A model generated the notes under the pieces. It did not search any database. It was not told the DNA's origin and was given only the letters and a program-made list of their open reading frames with translations. The position numbers and the translations under genes are program-made. From URNF01 sp045594105 (GTDB lineage: Bacteria > Bacillota > Clostridia > Oscillospirales > Acutalibacteraceae), in NCBI GenBank assembly GCA_045594105.1, contig JAZNXY010000091.1, positions 1 to 61,226 of the forward strand: DNA of 61,226 nt, given 5' to 3'. Positions 40,974-50,249 of this stretch are shown here, piece after piece. The stretch's first letter is position 1. The number at the start of each line of letters is the position of its first letter.

Positions 40974-41888
40974 TTACGGGAGAATATTGCCTGCCGCTTT
41001 GTAGATTTCATACCATTCTTCGCGTGAAAGGGTGATATCTGCCGCTTTTAAGCTATCTTGCAGGCGGGTAAGGTTGGTGGTGCCTGTGATCGGCTGCATC
41101 TTGGCAGGGTGCCGCAGCAGCCACGCAATAGCCATAGTGGTTTTACTGACATGGTGTGTGTCGGCGATACGCTGCAGAACGATATTCAGTGTTGGAAACT
41201 TGTCGTTGTCCACAAAGCAGCCCTCAAAGAAACCGAACTGCATAGGAGACCATGGCTGTATAGTGATATCATGCAGGCGGCAGAAATCCAACACACTGCC
41301 ATCACGGTTGACGGCGGCATCGTTGTACATATTGACATTGATGCCCGCATCGATCATAGGGGTGTGCATAATGCTGAGCTGTAGCTGATTGGCACAAAGC
41401 GGCATATCCAGATGCTTTTGCAACAGCTGTATCTGATACGGATTTTGGTTGGAGACACCGAAATGCAGCACCTTACCTGTGGCTTTCAGGTGATCGAAGG
41501 CACGGGCGACCTCCTCGGGCTCTACCAGTGCGTCGGGGCGATGGAGCAATAACACGTCTACGTAGTCGGTGTTAAGGCGTCTGAGACTGCCTTCCACCGA
41601 TTGCACGATGTGGTCGTAGGAAAAATCGAAGGATACGCCGGGTACAATGCCGCATTTTGTCTGAATAATCAGCCGGTCTCGTGGAATGCCGACAATAGCT
41701 TTGCCGAACGCTTCTTCGCTCGCACCTTTTCCGTAAATATCCGCATGGTCAAAGAAGTTGGCACCGTTCTCAAGAGCCGTATGTACAAAAGCAGATACCT
41801 GCTTGTCGGTCAATCGGTCAATACGCATACACCCGACCGCTATTGTAGGGACTTGCAGGCCACTTTTGCCGAAAGGAATTGTATACAT
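40974..41888 (-). CDS. Aldo/keto reductase (YdhF-like)
   Basis: The protein has 304 residues from the ATG at 41888, preceded by AAAGGAGG; the track to 42059 extends past the promoter. The catalytic set is in place: D47, Y52 (FFDHADIYGKG), K78 (IIQTKCGI) and H116 (LLLHRPD). An NADPH-binding C-terminus (ITGTTNLTRLQDSLKAADI) follows. It belongs to the YdhF branch, which reduces small aldehydes or ketones. It leads the run AKR-PHP-malQ from the promoter at 41915-41943. Confidence 0.92.
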   Translation of the reverse strand: MYTIPFGKSGLQVPTIAVGCMRIDRLTDKQVSAFVHTALENGANFFDHADIYGKGASEEAFGKAIVGIPRDRLIIQTKCGIVPGVSFDFSYDHIVQSVEGSLRRLNTDYVDVLLLHRPDALVEPEEVARAFDHLKATGKVLHFGVSNQNPYQIQLLQKHLDMPLCANQLQLSIMHTPMIDAGINVNMYNDAAVNRDGSVLDFCRLHDITIQPWSPMQFGFFEGCFVDNDKFPTLNIVLQRIADTHHVSKTTMAIAWLLRHPAKMQPITGTTNLTRLQDSLKAADITLSREEWYEIYKAAGNILP

Positions 41889-41914
41889 ACCCTTGCCTCC
41901 TTTACAATATGCAT

Positions 41915-41943
41915 AGTATACCATAAAACAACCGCTCTGACAA
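41915..41943 (-). promoter_or_regulatory. Promoter of the aldo/keto reductase-PHP-malQ run
   Basis: Minus strand TTGTCA (41938-41943), 17-base spacer, TATACT (41915-41920) with extended TGG. Confidence 0.75.
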
Positions 41944-41967
41944 CCAAAAATCAATATTCGAAAAAGA

Positions 41968-41996
41968 TTTACATTTTGTGTGTTGTCTGTTATACT
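41968..41996 (+). promoter_or_regulatory. Promoter of sstT
   Basis: TTTACA (41968-41973), 17-base spacer, TATACT (41991-41996), 29 bases before the ATG. It is divergent to the promoter at 41915-41943. Confidence 0.75.
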
Positions 41997-42025
41997 GTAT
42001 GTATCAAAACAAAAAAGGAGTTTAT

Positions 42026-43246
42026 ATGAAAAAGGTATTTTCGTTTTACACCAAAACACCGCTCATTTTACGCATTGCGGTAGGTTTGGCAATCGGTATT
42101 CTGTTGGGTCTGTTTGTGCCGCAGGCGGCGTTTGTTGCCGTTTTGGGCAATATTTTTGTCGGTGCACTGAAGGCGATTGCACCGATCCTGGTATTTGTGT
42201 TGGTTATTTCGTCCCTCGCGAGTGCCGGAAAAGGTATCGGCGGCAAATTTAAAACCGTTATTTTCCTGTATATGTTCAGCACCTTTTTGGCGGCGGTGGT
42301 TGCCGTTGTAGGCAGCTTTCTGTTTAAGGTAACCATTCCGTTGAGCGTAACGGTAGAGCAGACGGCACCCACGGGCTTGGGCGAGGTGTTTAACACATTG
42401 CTTACCAACATGGTAACCAACCCCGTCACAGCCATTATGAACGGCAACTACACCGGTATTCTCACCTGGGCTGTGGTTTTGGGCCTTGCTCTGCGTGCTG
42501 CGGGGGGCACCACCAAAGCGGTATTGAATGACCTTTCCGCAGGCGTTTCCAAAGCGGTGGCATGGGTGATTCAATTGGCACCGTTTGGCATTATGGGTCT
42601 TGTGTATTCATCGGTGGGTGAGTACGGTCTTGAAATCTTTACCGATTACGGCAAGGTGCTGTTGCTGTTGGTTGGCTGTATGCTTGCGGTTGCGTTGATT
42701 GTGGATCCGCTTGTGGTAGCGATCACCTTGAAGAAAAATCCCTATCCGCTGGTATTCAAATGCTTCAAGGAATCGGGTATAACGGCCTTTTTCACCAGAA
42801 GCTCCGCCGCAAATATCCCTGTCAATATGAAGCTGTGCGAGAAACTGGGTCTTAATAAGGAATATTATTCGGTGGCCATTCCGCTTGGTGCGACCATCAA
42901 TATGGATGGTGCCGCTATTACCATTACGGTGCTGTCCCTGTCTGCCGCTTTTTCGCAGGGCATCAATGTCAACATTGTTCTGGCGATTTTGCTGAGCTTT
43001 GTGGCTACTTTGGGTGCTTGCGGTGCTTCGGGTGTTGCAGGCGGCTCGCTGCTGTTGATTCCGATGGCGTGTTCCTTGCTCGGCGTCGGCCAAGACGTCG
43101 CAATGCAGGTGGTGGCGGTGGGCTTCATCATCGGTGTTGTTCAGGATTCCCTCGAAACTGCGATCAACTCTTCCGGTGACGTCATCTTCTGTGCTACTGC
43201 AGAATACCGTGACCGTATGAAAAAAGGCGAAAGAATAGATTTGTAA
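42026..43246 (+). CDS. sstT: Serine/threonine:sodium symporter SstT (DAACS family)
   Basis: The protein has 406 residues from the ATG at 42026, with AAAAAAGGAG upstream. About eight helices and two hairpin loops are visible. FFTRSSAANIPVNMKLCEKLGL and VAIPLGATINMDGAAITITVLSLSAAF are the SstT versions of the serine-rich and NMDGT motifs of glutamate/neutral amino acid carriers. SstT takes up serine and threonine with Na+. It is a single gene between its own promoter and terminator. Serine synthesis genes lie 28 kb away in the same window. Confidence 0.93.
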   Translation: MKKVFSFYTKTPLILRIAVGLAIGILLGLFVPQAAFVAVLGNIFVGALKAIAPILVFVLVISSLASAGKGIGGKFKTVIFLYMFSTFLAAVVAVVGSFLFKVTIPLSVTVEQTAPTGLGEVFNTLLTNMVTNPVTAIMNGNYTGILTWAVVLGLALRAAGGTTKAVLNDLSAGVSKAVAWVIQLAPFGIMGLVYSSVGEYGLEIFTDYGKVLLLLVGCMLAVALIVDPLVVAITLKKNPYPLVFKCFKESGITAFFTRSSAANIPVNMKLCEKLGLNKEYYSVAIPLGATINMDGAAITITVLSLSAAFSQGINVNIVLAILLSFVATLGACGASGVAGGSLLLIPMACSLLGVGQDVAMQVVAVGFIIGVVQDSLETAINSSGDVIFCATAEYRDRMKKGERIDL

Positions 43247-43254
43247 AAAAGTGT

Positions 43255-43284
43255 AGCCACCCGTAAAAACGGGTGGCTGTCTTT
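43255..43284 (+). terminator. Terminator after sstT
   Basis: A 10-bp stem AGCCACCCGT/ACGGGTGGCT with an AAAA loop and a short T run. Some read-through to the MFS gene is likely because only 13 bases separate the two. Confidence 0.75.
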
Positions 43285-43296
43285 TGGGAGAAACGT

Positions 43297-44526
43297 ATGG
43301 ATACTGCAAAAATCAAACGAGTACAATATGCCTGTTACAGCGCAAATACCACAATGGCGGTGGTGGGAAATCTGTCACCTGTCCTGTTTCTGACCTTCCG
43401 TTCGCTGTATGATATCTCGTTTTCTCTGTTGGGATTGTTGGTACTGACAAACTTTGTCACACAATTGAGTGTGGACCTTGTGTTTTCTTTCTTTTCCCAT
43501 AAATTCAATATTGCGAAAACCGTCAAATGTATTCCTGTCATCTCGCTGGCAGGGTTTTTGCTGTATGCGTTGGTTCCCGTACTGTTGCCGCAATATGCAT
43601 ATATCGGTTTGCTGTGCGGTACGGTGGTTTTCTCTGCGGCTACAGGGTTTGCGGAGGTGCTGATAAGTCCCGTGATTGCCGCGTTGCCTGCTAAAGATCC
43701 CGAACGTGAGATGAGCAAATTGCATGCGGTGTACGCATGGGGGACAGTAGGGGTTATTGCGGTCAGCACGGTGTTTTTACTGTTGTTCGGCGGCGAAAAC
43801 TGGTTCATACTGGCACTATTGTTTATGTTGGTACCGCTTGCATCGCTGCTGTTGTTTGCGGGTGCTCAAATTCCTGCGATGCAGACACCTGAACGGGTGT
43901 CGGGTGCTTTGCATTTACTGAAAAACAAAGGTGTTTGGTTATGTGTAGCGGCGATTTTTGCCGGCGGCGCCGCTGAATGTACTATGGCACAATGGTGCTC
44001 AGGATACTTGGAACAAGCACTTCGTATCCCGAAAATCTGGGGTGACCTTGGTGGCGTGGCGTTGTTTGCGGTGATGATGGGTCTTGGCAGAACGCTGTAT
44101 GCCAAAAAGGGCAAGCACATCGAGCGGATATTATTGTTGGGTATGTGCGGTGCGACACTGTGTTATTTGGTGACAGCACTCACAACGATACCGCTGATTG
44201 GTTTGTTTGCGTGTGCCTTTACGGGTCTTTGCGCATCTATGCTGTGGCCGGGCAGCTTGGTGGTCGCATCCGATCGTTTTCCGCAGAGTGGCGTATTTAT
44301 TTATGCGATTATGGCTGCGGGCGGTGATTTTGGTGCGGCGGTAGGTCCTCAACTGGTCGGTGTAGTGGCAGATACGGTGATAGCGTCCTCCGTTATGCAA
44401 AAGCTGGCTGTTACGTGTTCGCTTTCGCCCGAACAACTGGGCATGAAGCTCGGCCTTTTGTGCGGTATGCTGTTCCCGCTGTTGGGTATTTTTATCGTAT
44501 GGCGGTTGCGAAAAATAAAATCATAA
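43297..44526 (+). CDS. MFS transporter
   Basis: The protein has 409 residues and 12 predicted membrane helices. It starts at the ATG 43297 after GGGAG. The two halves carry weak MFS loops (SFFSHKFNIAKT after helix 2, KKGKHIERI after helix 8), and the pattern LYDISFSLLGLLVLTNFVTQLSVDL resembles the sugar or FucP-like branch. The substrate cannot be predicted. It sits just behind the sstT terminator and ends with its own terminator. Confidence 0.85.
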   Translation: MDTAKIKRVQYACYSANTTMAVVGNLSPVLFLTFRSLYDISFSLLGLLVLTNFVTQLSVDLVFSFFSHKFNIAKTVKCIPVISLAGFLLYALVPVLLPQYAYIGLLCGTVVFSAATGFAEVLISPVIAALPAKDPEREMSKLHAVYAWGTVGVIAVSTVFLLLFGGENWFILALLFMLVPLASLLLFAGAQIPAMQTPERVSGALHLLKNKGVWLCVAAIFAGGAAECTMAQWCSGYLEQALRIPKIWGDLGGVALFAVMMGLGRTLYAKKGKHIERILLLGMCGATLCYLVTALTTIPLIGLFACAFTGLCASMLWPGSLVVASDRFPQSGVFIYAIMAAGGDFGAAVGPQLVGVVADTVIASSVMQKLAVTCSLSPEQLGMKLGLLCGMLFPLLGIFIVWRLRKIKS

Positions 44527-44551
44527 AAATCCCCAAAACGGGGATTTTTTT
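44525..44551 (+). terminator. Terminator after the MFS gene
   Basis: AAAAATCCCC and GGGGATTTTT (10 bp, 5-base loop), T run. Confidence 0.9.
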
Positions 44552-44645
44552 ATTGTGTGTAACCAAAGGATTTTCACATGTTTATTTGTTAAATATTTGT
44601 CAAAAAATGGCGGTGTTTCAAGGCGGAATGCGGAAAGATTTACAC

Positions 44646-44674
44646 TTGACATCGCTTTGTATATCGCTTAAAAT
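44646..44674 (+). promoter_or_regulatory. Promoter of the Rnf operon
   Basis: TTGACA (44646-44651), 17-base spacer, TAAAAT (44669-44674), 69 bases before rnfC. Confidence 0.88.
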
Positions 44675-44742
44675 TATAAAGATAGAGCGGTCGCATTTTG
44701 CGGCCGATTTCCTTAAAAAACAACCAAGAAAGGTGTATTACT

Positions 44743-46056
44743 ATGGCTTCTTATCTTCGAGGCATACACACCCCTCACAGAAAACACACAAAAAGAAAAC
44801 CGACGGTGCGTATGGATGCACCGCAGGTGGTAACCATTCCGATGGAAATGCACATCGGTAAGCCCGCTGTTCCCACTGTTAAGGTGGGCGATCTTGTAAA
44901 GGTCGGCACCAAAATCGGTGAGGCAGACGGCAAAATTTCCTCAAATGTGTATTCCAGTGTTTCGGGCAAGGTGACCAAGTTAGCGGATTATACGCTAGCC
45001 AGCGGAAAGATTACTACCGCTGTTGTCATTGAATCTGATGGTGAAATGGCGGTAGACGAGAGTATTGCACCCCCTGTTGTGAACAGCAGGGAGGATTTGA
45101 TACAAGCATTGAAAGACAGCGGTATCGTCGGTCTTGGCGGTGCGGGTTTCCCGACCCACGTCAAATTGGATGTAGATCCCAAAAAGTTTGAATATCTGAT
45201 TGTTAACGGTGCGGAATGTGAACCGTACGTTACCAGCGATACGGTTACCATGATGACCCGCTCGGACGATATGGCGTATGCGTTAGTGGTGCTGCATCGG
45301 TTTTTGGGTATCAAAAAAATTGTTGTCGCTATTGAAAATAACAATAAAAAAGCCGTGACCGTGATGCAAAATATGGCGGCGACCGAATGTGCAACCGAGA
45401 TAAAGGTGTTGCCTTCGGTGTATCCGCAGGGCGGCGAAAAGGTGCTCGTATATCACACCACGGGTCGTAAGATTTCCGCTAACGGTCTGCCTATCGACGT
45501 TGGTTGTGTGGTAATTAACTGTACCACGCTGGCCTCTATCGGTGCATATTTGAAAACGGGTATGCCGCTCGTAGAAAAATGCGTGTCGGTAGACGGTGGT
45601 ACGGTAACCAACCGTCAAAACGTCATTGCCCCGATCGGTACTTCGTTACAGGCACTGTTTGATTTTTGCGGCGGTCTTAAAGCCGAGCCGGCAAAAATCA
45701 TTTACGGTGGCCCTATGATGGGTATTACGGTGCCGAACGCCAATGCTTCGGTGCTGAAAAACACCAATGCTGTGCTGGCGTTGACCGCAAAAGAGGCATG
45801 GCTGCCCAAAACCACTGCATGTATTCGTTGTGGCGGATGTGTGAATACCTGCCCCTTTGGTCTGGCGCCTATCAGCATTGCGGAAGCATACGGCAAAAAA
45901 GACGTGGAAGCGTTAAAAGCATTGTCGGTAGAAACCTGTATGGAATGCGGTTGCTGCAGCTTTGTATGTCCTGCAAATCGACCGTTGGTACAGATGAATA
46001 AGCTCGGAAAACAGCTTCTGAGAGAGGAACGTAAAAAGGAGGCGGAAAACGCATGA
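44743..46056 (+). CDS. rnfC: Rnf complex subunit C
   Basis: RnfC is the peripheral NADH- and FMN-binding subunit of the ferredoxin:NAD+ oxidoreductase that pumps Na+ or H+. The protein has 437 residues from the ATG at 44743, preceded by AAGAAAGGTG. The N-terminal domain has the GIVGLGGAGFPTHVKL glycine-rich loop (about 128-141) of the Nqo1 type. Two [4Fe-4S] sites are CIRCGGCVNTCP (from residue 360) and CMECGCCSFVCP (from 399). Unlike the long proteobacterial RnfC it lacks the Ala/Lys-rich C-terminal extension, as is normal in Clostridia. Its stop overlaps the rnfD start by 4 bases. Confidence 0.96.
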   Translation: MASYLRGIHTPHRKHTKRKPTVRMDAPQVVTIPMEMHIGKPAVPTVKVGDLVKVGTKIGEADGKISSNVYSSVSGKVTKLADYTLASGKITTAVVIESDGEMAVDESIAPPVVNSREDLIQALKDSGIVGLGGAGFPTHVKLDVDPKKFEYLIVNGAECEPYVTSDTVTMMTRSDDMAYALVVLHRFLGIKKIVVAIENNNKKAVTVMQNMAATECATEIKVLPSVYPQGGEKVLVYHTTGRKISANGLPIDVGCVVINCTTLASIGAYLKTGMPLVEKCVSVDGGTVTNRQNVIAPIGTSLQALFDFCGGLKAEPAKIIYGGPMMGITVPNANASVLKNTNAVLALTAKEAWLPKTTACIRCGGCVNTCPFGLAPISIAEAYGKKDVEALKALSVETCMECGCCSFVCPANRPLVQMNKLGKQLLREERKKEAENA

Positions 46057-46973
46057 GTGCTTTAACGAAAGTAATGGTTTCCCCGCATATTCACAGCGGT
46101 CGCTCTACCGCGGGCATTATGCGTGACGTGTTACTCGCATTGTTGCCCGCTACCGTGGCAGGAACATTGATTTTCGGTCTGCGTGCCTTGCTGGTGGTGG
46201 CTGTTTGTGTTGTAAGCTGCGTTGTTTTTGAGGCACTTTTCAACATTATTGCAAAAAAAGAGTACCAGACGGTCGGCGATTTGTCAGCGGCGGTAACAGG
46301 TTTACTGCTCGCATTGAATCTCCCTGCGAATGTGCCTGTTTGGCAGTGCGTGGTGGGCTCCTTGTTTGCTATCATTGTTGTAAAATGCCTGTTTGGCGGT
46401 ATCGGTCTTAACCTGGTAAACCCGGCGATAACCGCCCGTGTGTTTATGTTGGTGGCATTCGGTTCTTTGGCGACAGCGGCATTTCCTGTGGACACCGTCG
46501 CTGGTGCCACGCCGCTTGCGAGCGAAACGATGCCCGACCTGCTCACCTTGTTGCTTGGCAATTACGGCGGTGCTATTGGCGAGACCTGTACGGCAGCTTT
46601 GCTGCTCGGTGGATTATATCTGCTGGTGCGCCGTGTGATTACGTGGCAGGTGCCGGTCGTGTTTATGGCAACGGTATTTGTTTTCTCCTTCTTTATGGAG
46701 GGATTTGATGCGATTCGTGCGGTATCCCTGGTGATGTCGGGCGGCGTTTGTATCGGTGCAATCTTTATGGCGACCGACTATACCACCTCTCCGCCCACTG
46801 CATGGGGCAAGGTCATCTTTGGCCTTGGCTGCGGTTTACTTACCTGCCTGATCCGCTATTTCGGTGTGTATCCCGAAGGCGTATCCTTCGCCATTTTGTT
46901 TATGAATATTCTGACACCGTATATTGTCCGTTGGACCAGATATAAGGTGTTTGCGGGAGGTAGTCAAGCATGA
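46053..46973 (+). CDS. rnfD: Rnf complex subunit D
   Basis: RnfD is a membrane subunit with covalently bound FMN. The protein has 306 residues and about nine helices. The flavinylation motif is DTVAGATPLA, with T153 the likely attachment site. PHIHSGRSTAGIMRDVLLALLPA is the typical N-terminus, followed by GLNLVNPAITARVFML. It overlaps rnfC and rnfG by 4 bases (ATGA). Confidence 0.96.
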   Translation: MSALTKVMVSPHIHSGRSTAGIMRDVLLALLPATVAGTLIFGLRALLVVAVCVVSCVVFEALFNIIAKKEYQTVGDLSAAVTGLLLALNLPANVPVWQCVVGSLFAIIVVKCLFGGIGLNLVNPAITARVFMLVAFGSLATAAFPVDTVAGATPLASETMPDLLTLLLGNYGGAIGETCTAALLLGGLYLLVRRVITWQVPVVFMATVFVFSFFMEGFDAIRAVSLVMSGGVCIGAIFMATDYTTSPPTAWGKVIFGLGCGLLTCLIRYFGVYPEGVSFAILFMNILTPYIVRWTRYKVFAGGSQA

Positions 46974-48127
46974 AAACGAATCTGAAAAACCTCTCTGTTT
47001 TTGTTTCCATTTGTGTGGTAATCACCCTGCTTCTGGCGGTTACCAATGCAATCACCGCCCCCGTTATCGAAAAAAACCAGGCGGCTGCCGCCAACAAGGC
47101 ACTGCTCGAGGTGATGCCTGCAGGCAAAGACTTCGAAACCGTTGACCTTGCCGGTTACACCGTGCCTGCAACCGTGGCAGAGGCGTATAAAGAAACCACG
47201 GGACAGGGCTATGTTGTGAAATTGATCACCGCAGGGTATGGTACCGATATGGTGATCATGTGCGGTGTGGATGCCAAAGGTGTTGTAACAGGTGCTGTGT
47301 GCTTGTCCTCCAACGAAACTCTCGGTGCGGAAAAAACCTATGGTGTCAACTTTGCCCAGAAGGATGCTGCGGGTGTAGAGGCGGTGGATACCATCGGCGG
47401 TGCCACCAAAACCACTGCGGCATATAAAGCGGCTGTGAAGGATGCCTTGAACACCGCTATCATTTTGGGCGGCGGCTCGGTGGATATCCGTACCGAAGAA
47501 GAGATTTTGGCGGATAACCTCGCTGCTGCGTTGCCTGCGGGCGAAGGCAAGTTCCAAAAGCTGTTCCTCGTGGAAGTGGTAGAGGGCTTTGATGCCGTGT
47601 ATACCGCAGAAAACGGTGCCGGTTACGTGTTTGTTAAAGGTGAAGAGTTCATCGGTGTGGGTGCCGAGGGTACGGCGGATGCCGCTGTTGCGGATGCAGT
47701 AAAACGTATCAAAGCGACCACATATAAGGATATAGACCTTTCCAAATATCCCGATTTGCAGAAATACGTTGTTTCCGCCAAAAAGACCGCATCGGGCAAC
47801 TTTGTTGTAGAAACGAAAGGTGCAGGTTACGGCATCAAAGGCGGCGACGACTATCATCCTGCGTCGGGCGAGTATATTGTGGTACGTGTAGCGATGACCG
47901 CCAAGGGCACTATTCTTGACTGCGTCACCGTATCTGAAGCCGAAACCGACGGCTTGGGCGATGCGTGTGCCGATGAGAGCTTTTACGGTCAGTTTGTCGG
48001 CAAGGACGAAACCAACTACACCGAAATCGATGCCATTGGTGGTGCAACCTTGACTACGAATGGGTATAAACAAGCAATTGAACGTGCCTTTACAGCAGTA
48101 AAAACATTGAGTGGAGGTGGTCGATAA
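46970..48127 (+). CDS. rnfG: Rnf complex subunit G with two FMN-binding domains
   Basis: RnfG is the extracytosolic flavoprotein of the complex. The product has 385 residues, roughly twice the usual 180-210. One N-terminal membrane anchor (8-28) is followed by two FMN_bind regions. The first ends in DTIGGATKTTAAYKAAV (T146) and the second in DAIGGATLTTNGYKQAI (T360); each has the Thr context that ApbE flavinylates. The joining segment (170-270) contains a Glu-rich helix and a partial repeat. No transmembrane segment separates the halves, so both face outside. Start and stop overlap rnfD and rnfE. Confidence 0.93.
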   Translation: MKTNLKNLSVFVSICVVITLLLAVTNAITAPVIEKNQAAAANKALLEVMPAGKDFETVDLAGYTVPATVAEAYKETTGQGYVVKLITAGYGTDMVIMCGVDAKGVVTGAVCLSSNETLGAEKTYGVNFAQKDAAGVEAVDTIGGATKTTAAYKAAVKDALNTAIILGGGSVDIRTEEEILADNLAAALPAGEGKFQKLFLVEVVEGFDAVYTAENGAGYVFVKGEEFIGVGAEGTADAAVADAVKRIKATTYKDIDLSKYPDLQKYVVSAKKTASGNFVVETKGAGYGIKGGDDYHPASGEYIVVRVAMTAKGTILDCVTVSEAETDGLGDACADESFYGQFVGKDETNYTEIDAIGGATLTTNGYKQAIERAFTAVKTLSGGGR

Positions 48128-48816
48128 TGCAAAAGAAATCTGCTTTGTCCGTTTTAACAAACGGTATTCTGAAAGAGAACCCTGTTCTTGTGTTGGTGCT
48201 CGGCACCTGTCCTACTTTGGCGACCACCAAGACGGTTGATGGTGCATTCGGTATGGGTATTGCCGCTTTGGTCGTACTATTGTGTTCCAATGTGTTTATC
48301 TCGTTGTTGCGTAAGGTCATTCCCGATTCGATGCGTATTCCTTGCTATATCGTGATTATTGCAGGGTTTGTTACCATCGTAAAAATGCTTGTGCAGGGCT
48401 TTTTGCCGGATTTGTATGCAACCCTTGGCGTATATCTCGACTTGATAACCGTGAACTGTATCATTTTGGGACGTGCCGAAATGTTTGCCAACCGCAACAC
48501 CGTAGCACACGCTGCGTTAGACGGTATCGGTATGGGTCTTGGCTTTACCTTGTCGCTGTGTGCGATGGCGATTATCCGTGAAGTGTTTGGCGCTGCCTCC
48601 TTTGCAGGTATTGCGATTCCCTTTATGGAAGCATACAAAATCGAGTTTTTGACCAAAGCCCCCGGCGGCTTGCTGGTGTTTGGCTTGCTGATTGCGTTGA
48701 TTTATGTGCTTACCCACGGTAAAGCTCCCATAAAACATTCCTTCTCCTGTGCAGGTTGTCCGAATGCGGGGATCTGTCACAAGGCAGAGTGTACCGAGAA
48801 AGGAGCTGAAGGATAA
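48127..48816 (+). CDS. rnfE: Rnf complex subunit E with Cys-rich C-terminus
   Basis: The protein has 229 residues and six helices of the RnfA/RnfE fold (NPVLVLVLGTCPTLATTKT, LGVYLDLITVNCIILGRAE). RnfA and RnfE together hold an intramembrane iron-sulfur site through the Cys in helices 1 and 4; C28-type and C-type residues in TCPTLA and VNCIIL are present. The last 22 residues add C208-x2-C211-x5-C217-x4-C222, a motif outside the common fold that could bind a further metal. Starts on the last base of the rnfG stop. Confidence 0.95.
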   Translation: MQKKSALSVLTNGILKENPVLVLVLGTCPTLATTKTVDGAFGMGIAALVVLLCSNVFISLLRKVIPDSMRIPCYIVIIAGFVTIVKMLVQGFLPDLYATLGVYLDLITVNCIILGRAEMFANRNTVAHAALDGIGMGLGFTLSLCAMAIIREVFGAASFAGIAIPFMEAYKIEFLTKAPGGLLVFGLLIALIYVLTHGKAPIKHSFSCAGCPNAGICHKAECTEKGAEG

Positions 48817-49415
48817 TGGATATGTTTAAAACACTTATCGTGATCCTGCTTTCCTCCGTATTGGTAGATAACTACGTGTTGAGCCGCTTTTTGGGTATTT
48901 GCCCGTTCTTGGGTGTTTCCAAAAAGCTGGATCAGGCAACAGGTATGGGTATTGCAGTGACGGTGGTTATGCTGATTGCCACGGCGGTTACCTGGCCGAT
49001 TCAGTATTTTGTGCTGAACGCTTTGGGCCTTGGCTATCTGCAGAATATTGCGTTTATTTTGATTATCGCAACCTTGGTGCAGATGCTGGAATCGTTTTTG
49101 AAGAAGATGTCGCCGTCCTTGTATAAAGGTCTTGGCGTATATTTGCCGCTTATCACCACCAACTGTGCGGTGCTTGGCGTTACCATCAACAATATCATTG
49201 ACGGATACTCCTTTGTGGAGTCTATGGTCAGCTCTCTTGGCTGCGGTCTGGGCTTTTTGCTGGCAATGGTGCTGTTCTCGGGCTTGCGTTCCCGAATCGA
49301 TGACAGCAGAGTGCCGACGCCGTTCCGTGGCTTGGCGGTAACGTTGATTGCTGCGTCCTTCATTTCGTTGGCTTTTATGGGCTTTAGCGGTATTGTGGAA
49401 AACATTTTTGCTTAA
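48816..49415 (+). CDS. rnfA: Rnf complex subunit A
   Basis: The protein has 199 residues and six helices. LSRFLGICPFLGVSKKLDQATGMGIAVT and YLPLITTNCAVLGVTI contain the two Cys that share the membrane-embedded iron-sulfur site with RnfE. EXLGLGYLQNIAFILIIATLVQMLE-type helices complete the fold. It starts on the rnfE stop (TAATG) and is followed 15 bases later by rnfB. Confidence 0.96.
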   Translation: MDMFKTLIVILLSSVLVDNYVLSRFLGICPFLGVSKKLDQATGMGIAVTVVMLIATAVTWPIQYFVLNALGLGYLQNIAFILIIATLVQMLESFLKKMSPSLYKGLGVYLPLITTNCAVLGVTINNIIDGYSFVESMVSSLGCGLGFLLAMVLFSGLRSRIDDSRVPTPFRGLAVTLIAASFISLAFMGFSGIVENIFA

Positions 49416-49430
49416 AAGGAGGTGCCGACT

Positions 49431-50249
49431 ATGGATATTTTGATTGCATTTTTGGTGATGCTGGCGGTAGCAGTGCTGGCAGGTATCTTGCTGTTGGTAT
49501 TCTCTCATTTCTTCTCGGTGGAAGAAAATCCGCTTAAGCAGACCATTCGCGAAGCCTTACCCGGCATTAACTGTGGTGCTTGCGGCTACAAGGGCTGTGA
49601 CGACTATGCGGCGGCCTTGGCAGAGGGTGCTGCGAAGCCGAATCTGTGTGTGCCCGGTGCCCAGGGTGTTACCGACTATCTGAGTGAGCTGCTCGGTGTA
49701 GAACCCGAACCGTTTGTGGATATGGTTGCGTTTATCGGCTGTAACGGTCATTGTGAGGCAACCTCTGCGGTTGCGAAATACGAAGGTGTCGAAACCTGCT
49801 ATGCCGCATCAATGGTGTATGGCGGTGCGAAAGCGTGTAGCTTTGGCTGTTTGGGCTTTGGCGACTGTGCGGCGGCTTGTCCTGCAAACGCCATTTGTAT
49901 GAGAGACGGCATCGCACACGTAGATACTTCTCGTTGCTTGGGCTGTACGTTATGTGTGCGTACCTGCCCGAAAGGTATTATTTCGATGATACCGCAGGAA
50001 ACCTCGGTAGTTGTTATGTGCAGTAACAAACAAAAAGGTGCTGACGCCCGAAAGGTGTGTACCAATGCTTGTATTGCATGTAAAAAATGCGAAAAGAACT
50101 GCCCGAATGATGCAATTAAGGTTGTAGATAATCTGGCTGTGATTGATTACAGTAAATGTACACGTTGTAATTTGTGCTGGGAGCAGTGCCCGACCAATTG
50201 CTTGAAAAAGGTGTTTTTTCCCGACTTGGCGGAAGATTTTGCGTTATGA
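49431..50249 (+). CDS. rnfB: Rnf complex subunit B (polyferredoxin)
   Basis: RnfB accepts electrons from ferredoxin. The protein has 272 residues from the ATG at 49431, with AAAAGGAGG upstream. A membrane helix (1-25) is followed by the four-Cys motif INCGACGYKGCDDYAAAL with C at about 71, then two groups of [4Fe-4S] sites: CLGFGDCAAACP, CLGCTLCVRTCP, CIACKKCEKNCP and CTRCNLCWEQCP. The number of clusters is higher than in E. coli RsxB and usual for Clostridia. The stop overlaps the next start (ATGA), which couples translation to the EetA-like gene. Confidence 0.96.
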   Translation: MDILIAFLVMLAVAVLAGILLLVFSHFFSVEENPLKQTIREALPGINCGACGYKGCDDYAAALAEGAAKPNLCVPGAQGVTDYLSELLGVEPEPFVDMVAFIGCNGHCEATSAVAKYEGVETCYAASMVYGGAKACSFGCLGFGDCAAACPANAICMRDGIAHVDTSRCLGCTLCVRTCPKGIISMIPQETSVVVMCSNKQKGADARKVCTNACIACKKCEKNCPNDAIKVVDNLAVIDYSKCTRCNLCWEQCPTNCLKKVFFPDLAEDFAL

